The notes below the pieces were generated by a model. The model was given only the letters and a program-made list of their open reading frames with translations. It did not search any database and was not told the origin of the DNA. A stretch of DNA of 53,032 nt from Prevotella sp. (GTDB taxonomy: Bacteria; Bacillota; Clostridia; Christensenellales; UBA1242). The DNA lies in contig JAMPCO010000005.1 in the NCBI GenBank assembly GCA_023666145.1, positions 1 to 53,032 of the forward strand, read 5' to 3'. The stretch's first letter is position 1; each line of letters opens with the position of its first letter. A program made the position numbers and the translations under genes. Positions 16,177-23,720 of the stretch are shown here, piece by piece.

Positions 16177-16576
16177 CAATGACCTCCTTGATTTGTGCCA
16201 CCGTCGCGTTTTCGTAGATTTGGTCGTTAACCATCACCACGGGCGCCGCCGCACATTTTCCCAAACAACGGGTGTTTTTTTGAATGGAAAATTTCCCGTC
16301 CGCCGTCACTTCCCCGGCGTCAATGCCCAGTTCCCGTTTCAACATGGCCAAAATTTCTTGCGCCCCCGCGATGAAGCACGCCGTACCCGTGCAGACCGCA
16401 ATTACGTTTTGCCCCTGCGGCGTAAAGGTAAATTGCTGGTAAAATGAAGCCACAGAATAAACTTGGGTCGGCGACACGTGGAACTTGTCCGCGATGCGGT
16501 TGACCGCCGCGCGGGAAAGGTAACCGTCTTGTTGCATGGCTTGTTGTAAAGCCACAATGATACTGTCAGGAATCAT
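16163..16576 (-). CDS. hydC: HydC/NuoE-like [2Fe-2S] subunit of [FeFe] hydrogenase
   Basis: Thioredoxin-like ferredoxin subunit that works with HydB. The four cluster cysteines appear as CTGTACFIAG near residue 62 and RCLGKCAAAP near residue 103. The N-terminal helical segment has VSPTQVYSVASFYQQF, characteristic of NuoE (about residues 34-49). Length 137 is slightly short of the usual 150-165. Its ATG overlaps the stop of the PlsC-Nudix gene (ATGA), so hydrogenase translation is coupled to that gene. It starts the hydC-hydB-hydA part of the operon. Confidence 0.93.
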   Translation of the reverse strand: MIPDSIIVALQQAMQQDGYLSRAAVNRIADKFHVSPTQVYSVASFYQQFTFTPQGQNVIAVCTGTACFIAGAQEILAMLKRELGIDAGEVTADGKFSIQKNTRCLGKCAAAPVVMVNDQIYENATVAQIKEVIDGLR

Positions 16577-17676
16577 TTGATTTCCACTGCCTCCAATTTA
16601 CGCAACGGGAACGACAAACGCGCCCCTTTTTTGCGGTAATCTTTCAATAATTGCTTTTTCACAAACGCGGGGCGTAAATCTAAGGCCGCAATTTGGTCGA
16701 TATCCAACCACAGCGGTTGGTAAAAGCCGCCTTTGCGCGTGGGGTCAGTGTATTCTTCGGCATCGGTCTCGTGCGGTTCGCCGTTTTGATATGCGCAGAC
16801 CATGAACGTTTGCCAACCGTCGCCACGGTGGTGCTTGTGGTCTTCGTACCAAAATTTGTACAGTTCACGGAACGGCCGTGCCACGACCCCCGTTTCTTCC
16901 AACACTTCGCGCGCACAAGTTTCCGCCAAACTTTCGCCGTCGTCACAATGTCCACCGGGAAAGACATAGTATTCTTGTCCGTCACGGCGGCGTTTAATCG
17001 CCAACAATTTGCCGTCCCGAATCACAATGCCCCGCCCGATGATACTGGGCGCGGTTTGCCAGGCTTTTTGTTTGGGTGGCTTGCTGAATCCCGTTAATAA
17101 TTGTTGCATTTGGTACTGGACACGGTCACCCAAACGGTTGACACCGTCTTTGGTCAGGCGCCCGTCTTGCAAATAAGGTGTACTGTCAATGGCGGTGCCC
17201 ACTTTGACCCGCGTCAAACGGAACAAACGAAACGGGCGGTCGGTAACCAACGGAATAATGGGTACCCCCGCGCGCAAAGCCACCATCGCAATGCCGTTTT
17301 GGATTTGCACACGGTCGTCCGCGTTAAACGAACGGTGCCCTTGTGGCATCACGATTAACGCATGGTTTTGTTGCAAAACTTTTTGACTATCACGCACTAA
17401 CGCTAATTCAGCATCGCTTTTGACGGGGATACCACCCATGCCCCGAAAAAACCAACGACGGAAACCGCTGTCGAATAAATCGCCTTTAATCCAAAAGTTA
17501 CTCTTACGCCAAACGTCAATCACCAACATGGGACCGTCCAAAGCGTTACGGTGGTTCATGGCCAATATCACGGGTTTGCCGCGGTACTTACGCAATTCCT
17601 GACGGTTAATCCAGCGCGACCAAAACAACAATTTGAACGGCAAGTAACAAATCAGTTTCAGCAAAAATCTTAACAT
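16573..17676 (-). CDS. PlsC-type acyltransferase fused to a Nudix hydrolase
   Basis: A 367-residue two-domain protein. Residues 1-170 are a glycerolipid acyltransferase: a hydrophobic N-terminus, the HX4D motif as NHRNALD near residue 42, GDLFDSGFRRWFFRGMGGIPV, and PQGHRSF in place of the PEGTRS motif. Residues about 195-350 are a Nudix hydrolase with a complete Nudix box, running from GGHCDDGE to CAREVLEETG (GX5EX7REUXEEXGU), near residues 240-264. The first domain suits the cmk-plsC order common in Bacillota. The second would hydrolyse a nucleoside diphosphate derivative of unknown identity. The start is 4 bases after the cmk stop and lacks a Shine-Dalgarno. The gene ends in an ATGA overlap with hydC. 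Confidence 0.9.
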   Translation of the reverse strand: MLRFLLKLICYLPFKLLFWSRWINRQELRKYRGKPVILAMNHRNALDGPMLVIDVWRKSNFWIKGDLFDSGFRRWFFRGMGGIPVKSDAELALVRDSQKVLQQNHALIVMPQGHRSFNADDRVQIQNGIAMVALRAGVPIIPLVTDRPFRLFRLTRVKVGTAIDSTPYLQDGRLTKDGVNRLGDRVQYQMQQLLTGFSKPPKQKAWQTAPSIIGRGIVIRDGKLLAIKRRRDGQEYYVFPGGHCDDGESLAETCAREVLEETGVVARPFRELYKFWYEDHKHHRGDGWQTFMVCAYQNGEPHETDAEEYTDPTRKGGFYQPLWLDIDQIAALDLRPAFVKKQLLKDYRKKGARLSFPLRKLEAVEIK

Positions 17677-17680
17677 GGTC

Positions 17681-18304
17681 TTATTTTAATATAATTGATA
17701 ACATTTCGTCCACCACTTCGTCGGCTTGACGCCCCGTGGTGTCAATTTCGATTGCGTCGGGGACTTTGACTAACGGCGCCACTTCGCGTTCAAAGTCCAG
17801 TCGGTCGCGGTCCACCGTTAATTGTAACACGGCTTCATAAGTAATCTTTTCGCCCTTCTGGATAAAGTCCGCATGACGACGACGCGCCCGTTCCGCCAAA
17901 CTGGCCGTCACGTAGAATTTGAAATCGGCGTGCGGGAAAGCCACCGAAGTTGTTTCGCGCCCTTCCACCACCAAACTTTGGTCGCGCGCGGTTTGGTGTT
18001 GGATTTGATGCACACGGTCTTGCACCGCGGGATCAGACGAAATCACCGCCACGTGGGTGCCAACCGCAACCGAGCGAATTTCACCCGTCACATCTTCCCC
18101 GTCTAAAAAGACCAAAGTCTGTTTATCCGCACCACATTGGATTTCAATTTGACTGCGGGTATAGTCTTTACCGCGTAAATTACACAAGGTAATCGTACGG
18201 TAAATGGCGCCCGTATCCAAACACAAAACGTTTAATTTTCTGGCCAACATTTTGGCGATTGTCCCTTTGCCACTGGCGGCGGGTCCATCAATTGCAATAA
18301 TCAT
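17681..18304 (-). CDS. cmk: Cytidylate kinase
   Basis: Phosphorylates CMP and dCMP. The 207-residue protein shows the P-loop as AIDGPAASGKGTIAKMLA from residue 4 and LDTGAIYR near residue 30. EGRETTSVAFPHADFKFYVTAS comes near residue 113, where GRDI is usual: the signature reads GRETTSV. The lid region has RARRRHADFIQKG and the DRxR motif DRDRLDFERE. It is the first gene of the cmk / PlsC-Nudix / hydCBA transcript. A TTTACA-N17-TACATT promoter stops 9 bases before the ATG, so the leader is absent or 1-2 bases long. Confidence 0.95.
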   Translation of the reverse strand: MIIAIDGPAASGKGTIAKMLARKLNVLCLDTGAIYRTITLCNLRGKDYTRSQIEIQCGADKQTLVFLDGEDVTGEIRSVAVGTHVAVISSDPAVQDRVHQIQHQTARDQSLVVEGRETTSVAFPHADFKFYVTASLAERARRRHADFIQKGEKITYEAVLQLTVDRDRLDFEREVAPLVKVPDAIEIDTTGRQADEVVDEMLSIILK

Positions 18305-18313
18305 CTACCAACC

Positions 18314-18342
18314 AATGTAGCACTTCCCCGTCTTTTTGTAAA
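18314..18342 (-). promoter_or_regulatory. Promoter of the cmk-hydrogenase operon, near-leaderless
   Basis: TTTACA-N17-TACATT on the minus strand, 9 bases from the cmk ATG. It is divergent from the RNase P RNA promoter. Confidence 0.65.
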
Positions 18343-18355
18343 AACAAATTACGCC

Positions 18356-18385
18356 TTGTCATGGGACCCCAAAGCATGGTAACCT
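18356..18385 (+). promoter_or_regulatory. Putative promoter of rnpB
   Basis: TTGTCA-N18-TAACCT. Its expected start point falls at the first base of the P1 helix of the RNA. Confidence 0.5.
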
Positions 18386-18390
18386 GCCTT

Positions 18391-18731
18391 GTTAATCAGG
18401 CGCTCGCTGTCCGCTGGACGGGCAGAGGAAAGTCTGGGCATCAAATGGCATCATGCAAGTTAACGACTTGTCGCGGCGACGTGAAGGATAGTGCCACAGA
18501 AAACAAACCGCCGGCCGACCTTGGTCGTACCGGTAAGGATGAAACGGCGGAGTAAGAGCCCACCGCACTGCGGGTGACCGTAGTGGCAAGGTAAACCCCA
18601 TGAGATGCAAGGTTAGCGGTCGGGATTTAATGGCGGCCAGTCAACTCGACCCATACACCGCGTGAGCGTATCGGTGACGGTACGCCAAGATAGATGAGCG
18701 CCCTCGACATAACCCGGCTTACCGATTAACT
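18391..18731 (+). ncRNA. rnpB: RNase P RNA
   Basis: Catalytic RNA of RNase P, which matures tRNA 5' ends. Conserved region I reads GAGGAAAGTCTGGGC (18425-18439). The ATAGTGCCACAGAAA block and the GGTAAGGATGAAA block follow, and conserved region V (AGATAGATGAGCGCCC, then ACATAACCCGGCTTA) is near the 3' end. Helix P1 closes perfectly: GTTAATC at 18391-18397 pairs with GATTAAC at 18724-18730, which fixes the ends. A Rho-independent terminator follows at once. The RNA is about 340 bases. It occupies the gene-free stretch between cmk and the next small gene. Confidence 0.95.
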
Positions 18732-18733
18732 GC

Positions 18734-18755
18734 AAAAGCCCGCACGGGCTTTTTG
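18734..18755 (+). terminator. Terminator of rnpB
   Basis: Hairpin AAGCCCG-CA-CGGGCTT followed by TTT, starting a few bases after the P1 helix. Confidence 0.85.
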
Positions 18756-18792
18756 TATGCACGTTTTCCCGTTCAACGCAATAGACTGACGT

Positions 18793-18987
18793 ATGGAACC
18801 AACCGTCGTGACCGTCCGCGTCGCCCCCGACGCCTTAGTGAAAATTTACGATGAAACGCGCGATGAAGTCATTTATTTGGATAACGCCGATGACGACGGA
18901 CAAACCGCACCCATTCCGCTCTCCCACGGCGGTCGTTATTTGATTGACGTAACGGTCTACTCCACCGACACAGACAATTGCTTTTGA
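18793..18987 (+). CDS. Small acidic protein of unknown function
   Basis: A 64-residue protein, acidic and without a signal or membrane segment. Its sequence (VTVRVAPDALVKIYDETRDEV, then HGGRYLIDVTVYSTD) suggests a single beta-sandwich-like strand set. I do not recognise the family. A TAGACT box ends 5 bases before the ATG, without a clear -35 or Shine-Dalgarno, and a Rho-independent terminator follows 8 bases after the stop, so it looks like a single-gene unit. Codon choice matches the neighbours, which argues for a real gene. Confidence 0.5.
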   Translation: MEPTVVTVRVAPDALVKIYDETRDEVIYLDNADDDGQTAPIPLSHGGRYLIDVTVYSTDTDNCF

Positions 18988-18994
18988 TGACCAC

Positions 18995-19017
18995 CGACAG
19001 CCAATCTGTCGTTTTTT
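18995..19017 (+). terminator. Terminator after the 64-residue gene
   Basis: Hairpin CGACAG-N5-CTGTCG followed by six T. Confidence 0.8.
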
Positions 19018-19037
19018 GTCGAAAACCAAAATTTCGT

Positions 19038-19066
19038 TTGGATAAACCATGCCAACGTAGTATGGT
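19038..19066 (+). promoter_or_regulatory. Leaderless promoter of the small exported-protein gene
   Basis: TTGGAT-N17-TATGGT, 6 bases from the ATG at 19073. Confidence 0.65.
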
Positions 19067-19072
19067 GGGCTT

Positions 19073-19498
19073 ATGTTGCGCCGCAAACTATTCCTCAATT
19101 TAGCCATTCTTTTGTTGTGCGGCAGCGTGGCTTTATCGATTCCTGTGTTGGTAAATCATTGGAAGCAACCCGCCAACGCCAGCGACCAAAACGATTGCGG
19201 TTTAACTTTGGTGAGCGAATTCAGCGGAACAGGGAGCGCGCACGCCACCGATGCGTGTGTTGCTTGGCGTCTTTGCCTGCAACGCGGTGCGAGCGTTGTG
19301 ACAACTTGGGACGAAATTTATGCTGACTATTTGCACGGCGGTACGTTAAGTTACGACCAAAAGCATTTGAAAATCACCGCCTATGGTTTGTGTTATCGCG
19401 ACATTCACACTGCGGAAGATTACCAAAAATTATTCGCGTCGCAATATTGCAGTTACGTGATTTACCAAGGTCAAACTTGTTTGTTGCAATTGCCTTAA
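19073..19498 (+). CDS. Small exported cysteine-containing protein
   Basis: A 141-residue protein with a basic N-terminus (LRRK) and a hydrophobic segment at about residues 7-27, probably a signal anchor. The outer part has five or six cysteines (NDCG, ATDAC, RLCLQ, GLCYRD, QYCSY, QTCLLQ), an even set that could form disulphides. I do not recognise the family; the pattern resembles bacterial cysteine-peptidase-like or papain-inhibitor folds only vaguely, and I would not assign one. It has its own leaderless promoter. Its stop overlaps the stop of the convergent ABC permease gene in a shared TTAA. Confidence 0.6.
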   Translation: MLRRKLFLNLAILLLCGSVALSIPVLVNHWKQPANASDQNDCGLTLVSEFSGTGSAHATDACVAWRLCLQRGASVVTTWDEIYADYLHGGTLSYDQKHLKITAYGLCYRDIHTAEDYQKLFASQYCSYVIYQGQTCLLQLP

Positions 19499-20238
19499 AC
19501 GTCACGCCGACGGTTCAACCAATAACCCAAACTGACAAAAACGACCCCGTATGCTAACGGCAAAAGCAAACTGCGCAGCAAGGTGGTGGTGGTCAAATCG
19601 GGCGTCATCAAAGTCGCTAACACCATTTCCAAGTTATAATCCAAAATCGAAAACTCAAAATTGAAGATTTGGAACAACAGTTCCAAAATACTAAACGCGA
19701 AACTGATACCAAATAAGTTCAAAGCCACACTGCCGCCCGTTTTACCGATCATCATACTGATGCCGAAAAACAAACCGTGCATTCCAACCAAAACCCATAA
19801 TTGCAACACCAAAGCGCCCAAAATTGCCCCCGACAGCGTGCCAACGGGAATTCCGATGATACAACAAAACACCCAACTAAAAATCATGTACAAAATGGCC
19901 ATCGCCAAAGTAACCCCCAGCGAAACCAAATACTTGGTCAAGTAAACGGACGTACGACTGTACCCCCGCGCATAAATGTTTTTAATGGTTTGATGGGCAA
20001 AATCGTGACACGCATAAATCGCTAGATAAATGCCGAGCAAACTGACAAACCCACTTTCGGAAATCACTTGTAACATGGAATCCACCGCGGTGGCATTTAA
20101 GTCGACGCCCAAGCGGGCGGCAAGAATTTTGCCCAACGACACAAATAAGACGGTCACGAACAAACCAATACCAAAACAAATGTACAAACTTTTTTGGCGT
20201 AATAATTTGCGCCATTCAAATTTTAACAATCGAATCAT
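19495..20238 (-). CDS. ABC-2-type transporter permease
   Basis: Membrane subunit of an ABC exporter. The 247-residue protein starts with the family-typical cytoplasmic amphipathic part (IRLLKFEWRKLLRQKSLYI) and has six hydrophobic segments. The conserved IYARGYSRTSVYLTKYLVS segment is near residue 88, as in BcrB/ABC2_membrane families. It is translated behind its ATPase through an ATGA overlap with a GGGAGG Shine-Dalgarno. Substrate unknown; bacitracin- or lantibiotic-type export is possible by analogy only. Confidence 0.88.
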   Translation of the reverse strand: MIRLLKFEWRKLLRQKSLYICFGIGLFVTVLFVSLGKILAARLGVDLNATAVDSMLQVISESGFVSLLGIYLAIYACHDFAHQTIKNIYARGYSRTSVYLTKYLVSLGVTLAMAILYMIFSWVFCCIIGIPVGTLSGAILGALVLQLWVLVGMHGLFFGISMMIGKTGGSVALNLFGISFAFSILELLFQIFNFEFSILDYNLEMVLATLMTPDLTTTTLLRSLLLPLAYGVVFVSLGYWLNRRRDV

Positions 20239-21140
20239 GCTCTCCCTCCCATGCGTTGGATGAAGTATTCTTCCATACTATCGGCCGCAAAAGTAATCCC
20301 TTGCACGTTGACGCCACCCTGCACCAACTGTTGGTTAACTTGGGCGCTGTCCGCCGCGGCGGTCACGACTTCAACACCGTTCGCCACGAACGTAATTTCC
20401 GCTTGGGGATACATCTTTTGGATCATTTTGGCGGCTTCTTTGGGTTGGTCGGTCACCACATGCAATTTTTGATGACAACGTTGCATCATTTCTGCGGCGG
20501 TCGTTTCTTCCACCAAACGACCTTGGTTGATAATTCCGTAACGCGTGGTAATCTTAGCCAGTTCGTCCAACAAGTGGCTGGACACCAAAATCGTGACACC
20601 CTGTTCACGGTTCAAACGCAACAACAAGTCACGGATTTCTTTAATCCCTGCGGGGTCAAGGCCGTTAACGGGTTCGTCCAGCACCAGCAGTTCGGGTTTG
20701 CCTAACATTGCAATGGCAATCCCCAACCGCTGTTTCATCCCCAACGAAAATTTGCCGACTTTCTTTTGACCCACATCACCCAAGCCGACAAACTGCAAAA
20801 TTTCGTGAATGGCTTGGTCGTCCGCGTCGGCGAGAATGCCGAAACGTTTCATGTTTTCGTAAGCCGAACAATCTTTATATAAGGCTGGTGCTTCAATCAA
20901 AGCCCCGATACGCCGCCGTTGCGCGTTCAATTGTTCACTGCCGAACAATTTAATGCTGCCTTCGGTCGGTTGTGCCGTCCCTAAGACCAGTTTCATTAAA
21001 GTGGTTTTTCCCGCGCCGTTTTTGCCAATAAACCCGTAAATATCCCCGGGGGCAACGTGTAAGGACACATGGTCTAAAACGGTTTTATTGCCGTAAACTT
21101 TGGTTAAATTATCAGTTTCTACCACGTAATTTTCGTTCAT
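20235..21140 (-). CDS. ABC transporter ATP-binding protein
   Basis: Energises the adjacent permease. The 301-residue protein has Walker A GKNGAGKTT near residue 39, a Q-loop region, the signature KFSLGMKQRL near 137, Walker B LLVLDEP near 157 and the switch histidine in SSHLLDE. A C-terminal about 90-residue regulatory extension follows, as in BcrA-type exporters. I start at the ATG ending at 21140 because a perfect TTGACA-N17-TATGCT promoter lies 7 bases upstream; the longer open frame would begin upstream of that promoter. Confidence 0.94.
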   Translation of the reverse strand: MNENYVVETDNLTKVYGNKTVLDHVSLHVAPGDIYGFIGKNGAGKTTLMKLVLGTAQPTEGSIKLFGSEQLNAQRRRIGALIEAPALYKDCSAYENMKRFGILADADDQAIHEILQFVGLGDVGQKKVGKFSLGMKQRLGIAIAMLGKPELLVLDEPVNGLDPAGIKEIRDLLLRLNREQGVTILVSSHLLDELAKITTRYGIINQGRLVEETTAAEMMQRCHQKLHVVTDQPKEAAKMIQKMYPQAEITFVANGVEVVTAAADSAQVNQQLVQGGVNVQGITFAADSMEEYFIQRMGGRA

Positions 21141-21147
21141 TGAAATC

Positions 21148-21176
21148 AGCATAAACGGATGCGACAGAACTGTCAA
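21148..21176 (-). promoter_or_regulatory. Leaderless promoter of the ABC exporter operon
   Basis: Consensus TTGACA, 17-base spacer, TATGCT, then 7 bases to the ATG: the cleanest example of the leaderless arrangement in the window. Confidence 0.8.
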
Positions 21177-21237
21177 GTTATAATACCTGGCAAAAAAAAA
21201 TTTGACTTTGCGCCCCAAATTGATTAAGATGATTAAG

Positions 21238-21265
21238 TCGACAGCCAAATTATCGAGCGTATAAT
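21238..21265 (+). promoter_or_regulatory. Promoter of the MATE-kinase gene
   Basis: TCGACA-N16-TATAAT. The predicted start near 21272 gives a leader of about 84 bases that holds the attenuator below. Confidence 0.65.
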
Positions 21266-21271
21266 TCGACA

Positions 21272-21355
21272 CGGATTATCCGCTCTTGATATGCAAAGAG
21301 GCGTATGGTCCGTGGGACTGTACGCCGATTTTTTTGTCACAAAAGGAGTCATTAG
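21272..21355 (+). promoter_or_regulatory. Attenuator-like leader of the MATE gene, candidate guanidine-IV (mepA) riboswitch
   Basis: The leader holds a small dyad (CGGAT/ATCCG), a hairpin CTCTT-N8-AAGAG, and then an intrinsic terminator. The terminator has GGCGTA at 21300-21305 pairing TACGCC at 21321-21326, inner GTCC/GGAC, and seven T at 21329-21335. The MATE Shine-Dalgarno and ATG come after it. No gene lies upstream on this strand, so the terminator must act on this gene. Short two-stem leaders ahead of MATE genes in Clostridia include the guanidine-IV class; I could not confirm its consensus. Confidence 0.5.
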
Positions 21356-23389
21356 ATGGAACAAGAAAATTATTATTTAACGCAAACGCCCGTAAAGAAA
21401 TTACTGTTAAAGTTCGCCATTCCCTGTGTACTGGCGATGTTGGTCAGTGCCCTTTACAACATTGTGGACCAAATCTTCTTGGGCAACAGCGCCGCGGGGC
21501 AAGACGGCATCATGGCCACCACAATCGTCTTTCCGTTTACGGTCGTGGCGTTGGCATTGGCACAATTGGTCGGTGACGGTTGTGCCGCATTGTACAGCAT
21601 TTCATTGGGCGCCAAAGACACCGCCACCACCAAAAAATGCATAGGTAACGCGTTGCTGGTCTCCCTGCTTTTTGGCTTAGTGTTAATGCTGGTTGGTTTT
21701 GTCGCCCAAGACCCAATTCTGAAATTACTGGGCGTATCGGGTTACAGCACGACCACCCAACAATTTACCCGCCAATACATGACGATCATTCTGGCGGGGA
21801 TTCCCTTTTACATTTTTGCTTCCGCCATGGCATCAATTATCCGTGCCGACGGGTCGCCGCAATATTCGATGCTGTCTACGGTCGTCGGTGCCGTCATCAA
21901 TTTAATCCTTGACCCAATTTTTATTTTTGCTTGTGGTATGGGGGTGCAAGGTGCCGCCCTGGCCACCATCATCGGTCAAGTCGTTGCAGCGGTGGTTTGC
22001 GCCTTTTATTTCCGCAAAATGAAACAAGTCCAATTGGAACGTGCGGCTTTCAAACCCGACGGTAAAGTCGTTGGTCGCACCCTACGTTTGGGGATTTCCA
22101 GTTTCATCACGCAAATTGCAATTGCCATTATCACGATTGTCGCCAACAATGTTGTGGGCGCGATTGGGGGTGACAATGCCACCGACGCGGGTGCCGCCTT
22201 AGGGATTGTGTTCAAAGTCTTTGCGATTGTGCTGGCGTTTGCGTTAGGCATCGCGGTCGGAGCGCAACCCATTATCGGCTACAATTACGGCGCCCAAAAA
22301 CCCCAACGCGTGTTGCAGGCTTTCCGCTTAGTGATTTTGTGCAACGTGATCCTGGGCATCATTGCCACCATTTTATTTGAAGCCGCACCCAGTTTAATTG
22401 TCGCCATTTTCGGTCAAGGCAGTGATTTTTACAAAGAGTATGCGGTGTTAAGTTTTCGCATCTATCTGGGTGGCATCTTGTTCTGCTGTTTACAAAAGGC
22501 CAGTTGTATCCTGTTGCAATCGATTAACCGCCCGTATAAAGCCTTAGTGCTTTCGTTAATGCGCGACGTGATTTTGTTGGTGCCAGGGGTGTGCCTGTTG
22601 GGCTTGCTGGGAAACCTGCACATCATGCTGTGGGCAGGCATCATCGCTGATGTTGGCGCGTTCATCCCAACAATCATCTTTGTGTTGCTGGAAATGGGCA
22701 AATTAAAACGCCAAACCCGCACCGACATTGTGTTGCCGAAAATTGCGACCCAAACGGTCGGTACCAATTTGGTCGTCACGATTGGACGCGAATTTGGCAG
22801 TGGTGGCAAATACATTGGGCAAGAACTCGCCAAACGTTTAAAAGTGAATTGCTACGACAACGAACTGATTACCCAAATTGCGGCTGACTTCAATTGGGAC
22901 GCGGAACGCTTGAAAACTTTGGACGAAAAACAAAAGTCCAGTTTCTGGTACGGTTTTGCCAGCACTTATGCCTTCGGCAAAAACCACCAACCGCTGCCTC
23001 TGAGCCCCACCGACAATTTGTTCCTAAAACAATGTAACATGATTGAAAAATTGCACGCGCAAGAAAGTTGTGTTATCATTGGCCGTTGCGCGGATTTCAT
23101 TTTGCAAAAACACCCCAACGTCATCAAAATTTTTGTTTACGCCACCGACCCACAATTCAAGATTCACCGTAAGGTTCAATTGGACGGTTGCACCGCCACC
23201 GCTGCCGCCGCAAAAATCAAAGACACCGACCAACAACGCGCCGCCTATTACCACCACTACACCGCCCAAACTTGGGGCGACAAAGCGAACTACGACCTGT
23301 GTATCGACACCGCGACCTTGGGCGTGGACGGAGCGCTGGACGTCATTGAAAATTACATCAAACAATTCCGCAAAACCCTGCACCACTAA
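21356..23389 (+). CDS. MATE efflux transporter fused to a cytidylate-kinase-like domain
   Basis: A 677-residue fusion. Residues 1-455 form a MATE (multi-antimicrobial extrusion) transporter with 12 hydrophobic segments in two repeated halves. The first repeat begins KFAIPCVLAMLVSALYNIVD and the second RLGISSFITQIAIAII, with the usual NxxxxPIFIF and GxQPIIGYNYGA motifs. Residues about 470-677 are a cytidylate-kinase-like P-loop domain: VVTIGREFGSGGKYIGQELA, a CYDNELI strand, IIGRCADF, and a lid-like HRKVQL. The kinase-like domain is cytosolic. Shine-Dalgarno AAAGGAG lies 7 bases before the ATG. Coupling of transport to nucleotide binding is inference. Confidence 0.92.
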   Translation: MEQENYYLTQTPVKKLLLKFAIPCVLAMLVSALYNIVDQIFLGNSAAGQDGIMATTIVFPFTVVALALAQLVGDGCAALYSISLGAKDTATTKKCIGNALLVSLLFGLVLMLVGFVAQDPILKLLGVSGYSTTTQQFTRQYMTIILAGIPFYIFASAMASIIRADGSPQYSMLSTVVGAVINLILDPIFIFACGMGVQGAALATIIGQVVAAVVCAFYFRKMKQVQLERAAFKPDGKVVGRTLRLGISSFITQIAIAIITIVANNVVGAIGGDNATDAGAALGIVFKVFAIVLAFALGIAVGAQPIIGYNYGAQKPQRVLQAFRLVILCNVILGIIATILFEAAPSLIVAIFGQGSDFYKEYAVLSFRIYLGGILFCCLQKASCILLQSINRPYKALVLSLMRDVILLVPGVCLLGLLGNLHIMLWAGIIADVGAFIPTIIFVLLEMGKLKRQTRTDIVLPKIATQTVGTNLVVTIGREFGSGGKYIGQELAKRLKVNCYDNELITQIAADFNWDAERLKTLDEKQKSSFWYGFASTYAFGKNHQPLPLSPTDNLFLKQCNMIEKLHAQESCVIIGRCADFILQKHPNVIKIFVYATDPQFKIHRKVQLDGCTATAAAAKIKDTDQQRAAYYHHYTAQTWGDKANYDLCIDTATLGVDGALDVIENYIKQFRKTLHH

Positions 23390-23395
23390 AAATTA

Positions 23396-23410
23396 GGGGA
23401 ATTTTTCCCC
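23396..23410 (+). other. Hairpin after the MATE fusion gene, weak terminator candidate
   Basis: GGGGAA-N3-TTCCCC lies just after the stop. No T run follows on this strand. The rest of the gap up to the tRNA-Leu gene shows nothing else I can support. Confidence 0.35.
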
Positions 23411-23506
23411 GAAAACTATTGATTCTCGCGTGGGCGTAACTCCGTAGACTGGGGGTAACGACTAATTCTAAAATTTTTTCTTCTTTGTTTTTACCTCATC
23501 AAATTT

Positions 23507-23593
23507 TGGTGCCCAGGATCGGACTTGAACCGATATGGAGTTTCCCCCGAGGGATTTTAAGTCCCTTGCGTCTGCCGATTTCGCCACCTGGGC
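23507..23593 (-). tRNA. tRNA-Leu (anticodon UAA)
   Basis: Complete cloverleaf: acceptor GCCCAGG/CCTGGGC, anticodon stem AGGGA/TCCCT with loop CTTAAAA (anticodon TAA), a long variable arm (CGGGGGAAACTCC) typical of leucine, T-loop GTTCAAGTC, and an encoded CCA end. Confidence 0.97.
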
Positions 23594-23601
23594 GTATGAT
23601 A

Positions 23602-23630
23602 ATTATAGCATTGGTTATGAAAAAAGACAA
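23602..23630 (-). promoter_or_regulatory. Promoter of tRNA-Leu
   Basis: TTGTCT-N17-TATAAT on the minus strand, 8 bases before the tRNA 5' end. Confidence 0.8.
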
Positions 23631-23685
23631 GACAATTTGCACATCATAATGTGATCCGTCGACGGCAACGCGGCAGACGAAAAAG

Positions 23686-23714
23686 TTGCCGAAAAACAAA
23701 TAATATGGAATAAT
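23686..23714 (+). promoter_or_regulatory. Leaderless promoter of xfp
   Basis: TTGCCG-N17-AATAAT, 6 bases before the ATG. An alternative -10 TATGGA lies a few bases upstream. Confidence 0.55.
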
Positions 23715-23720
23715 CAAAGC

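Noticed and set aside
23394..23506. Possible small RNA between the MATE fusion gene and tRNA-Leu
   Set aside because: It has a weak hairpin and a TTGATT/TAGACT pair with wrong spacing. No structure or terminator supports a gene.
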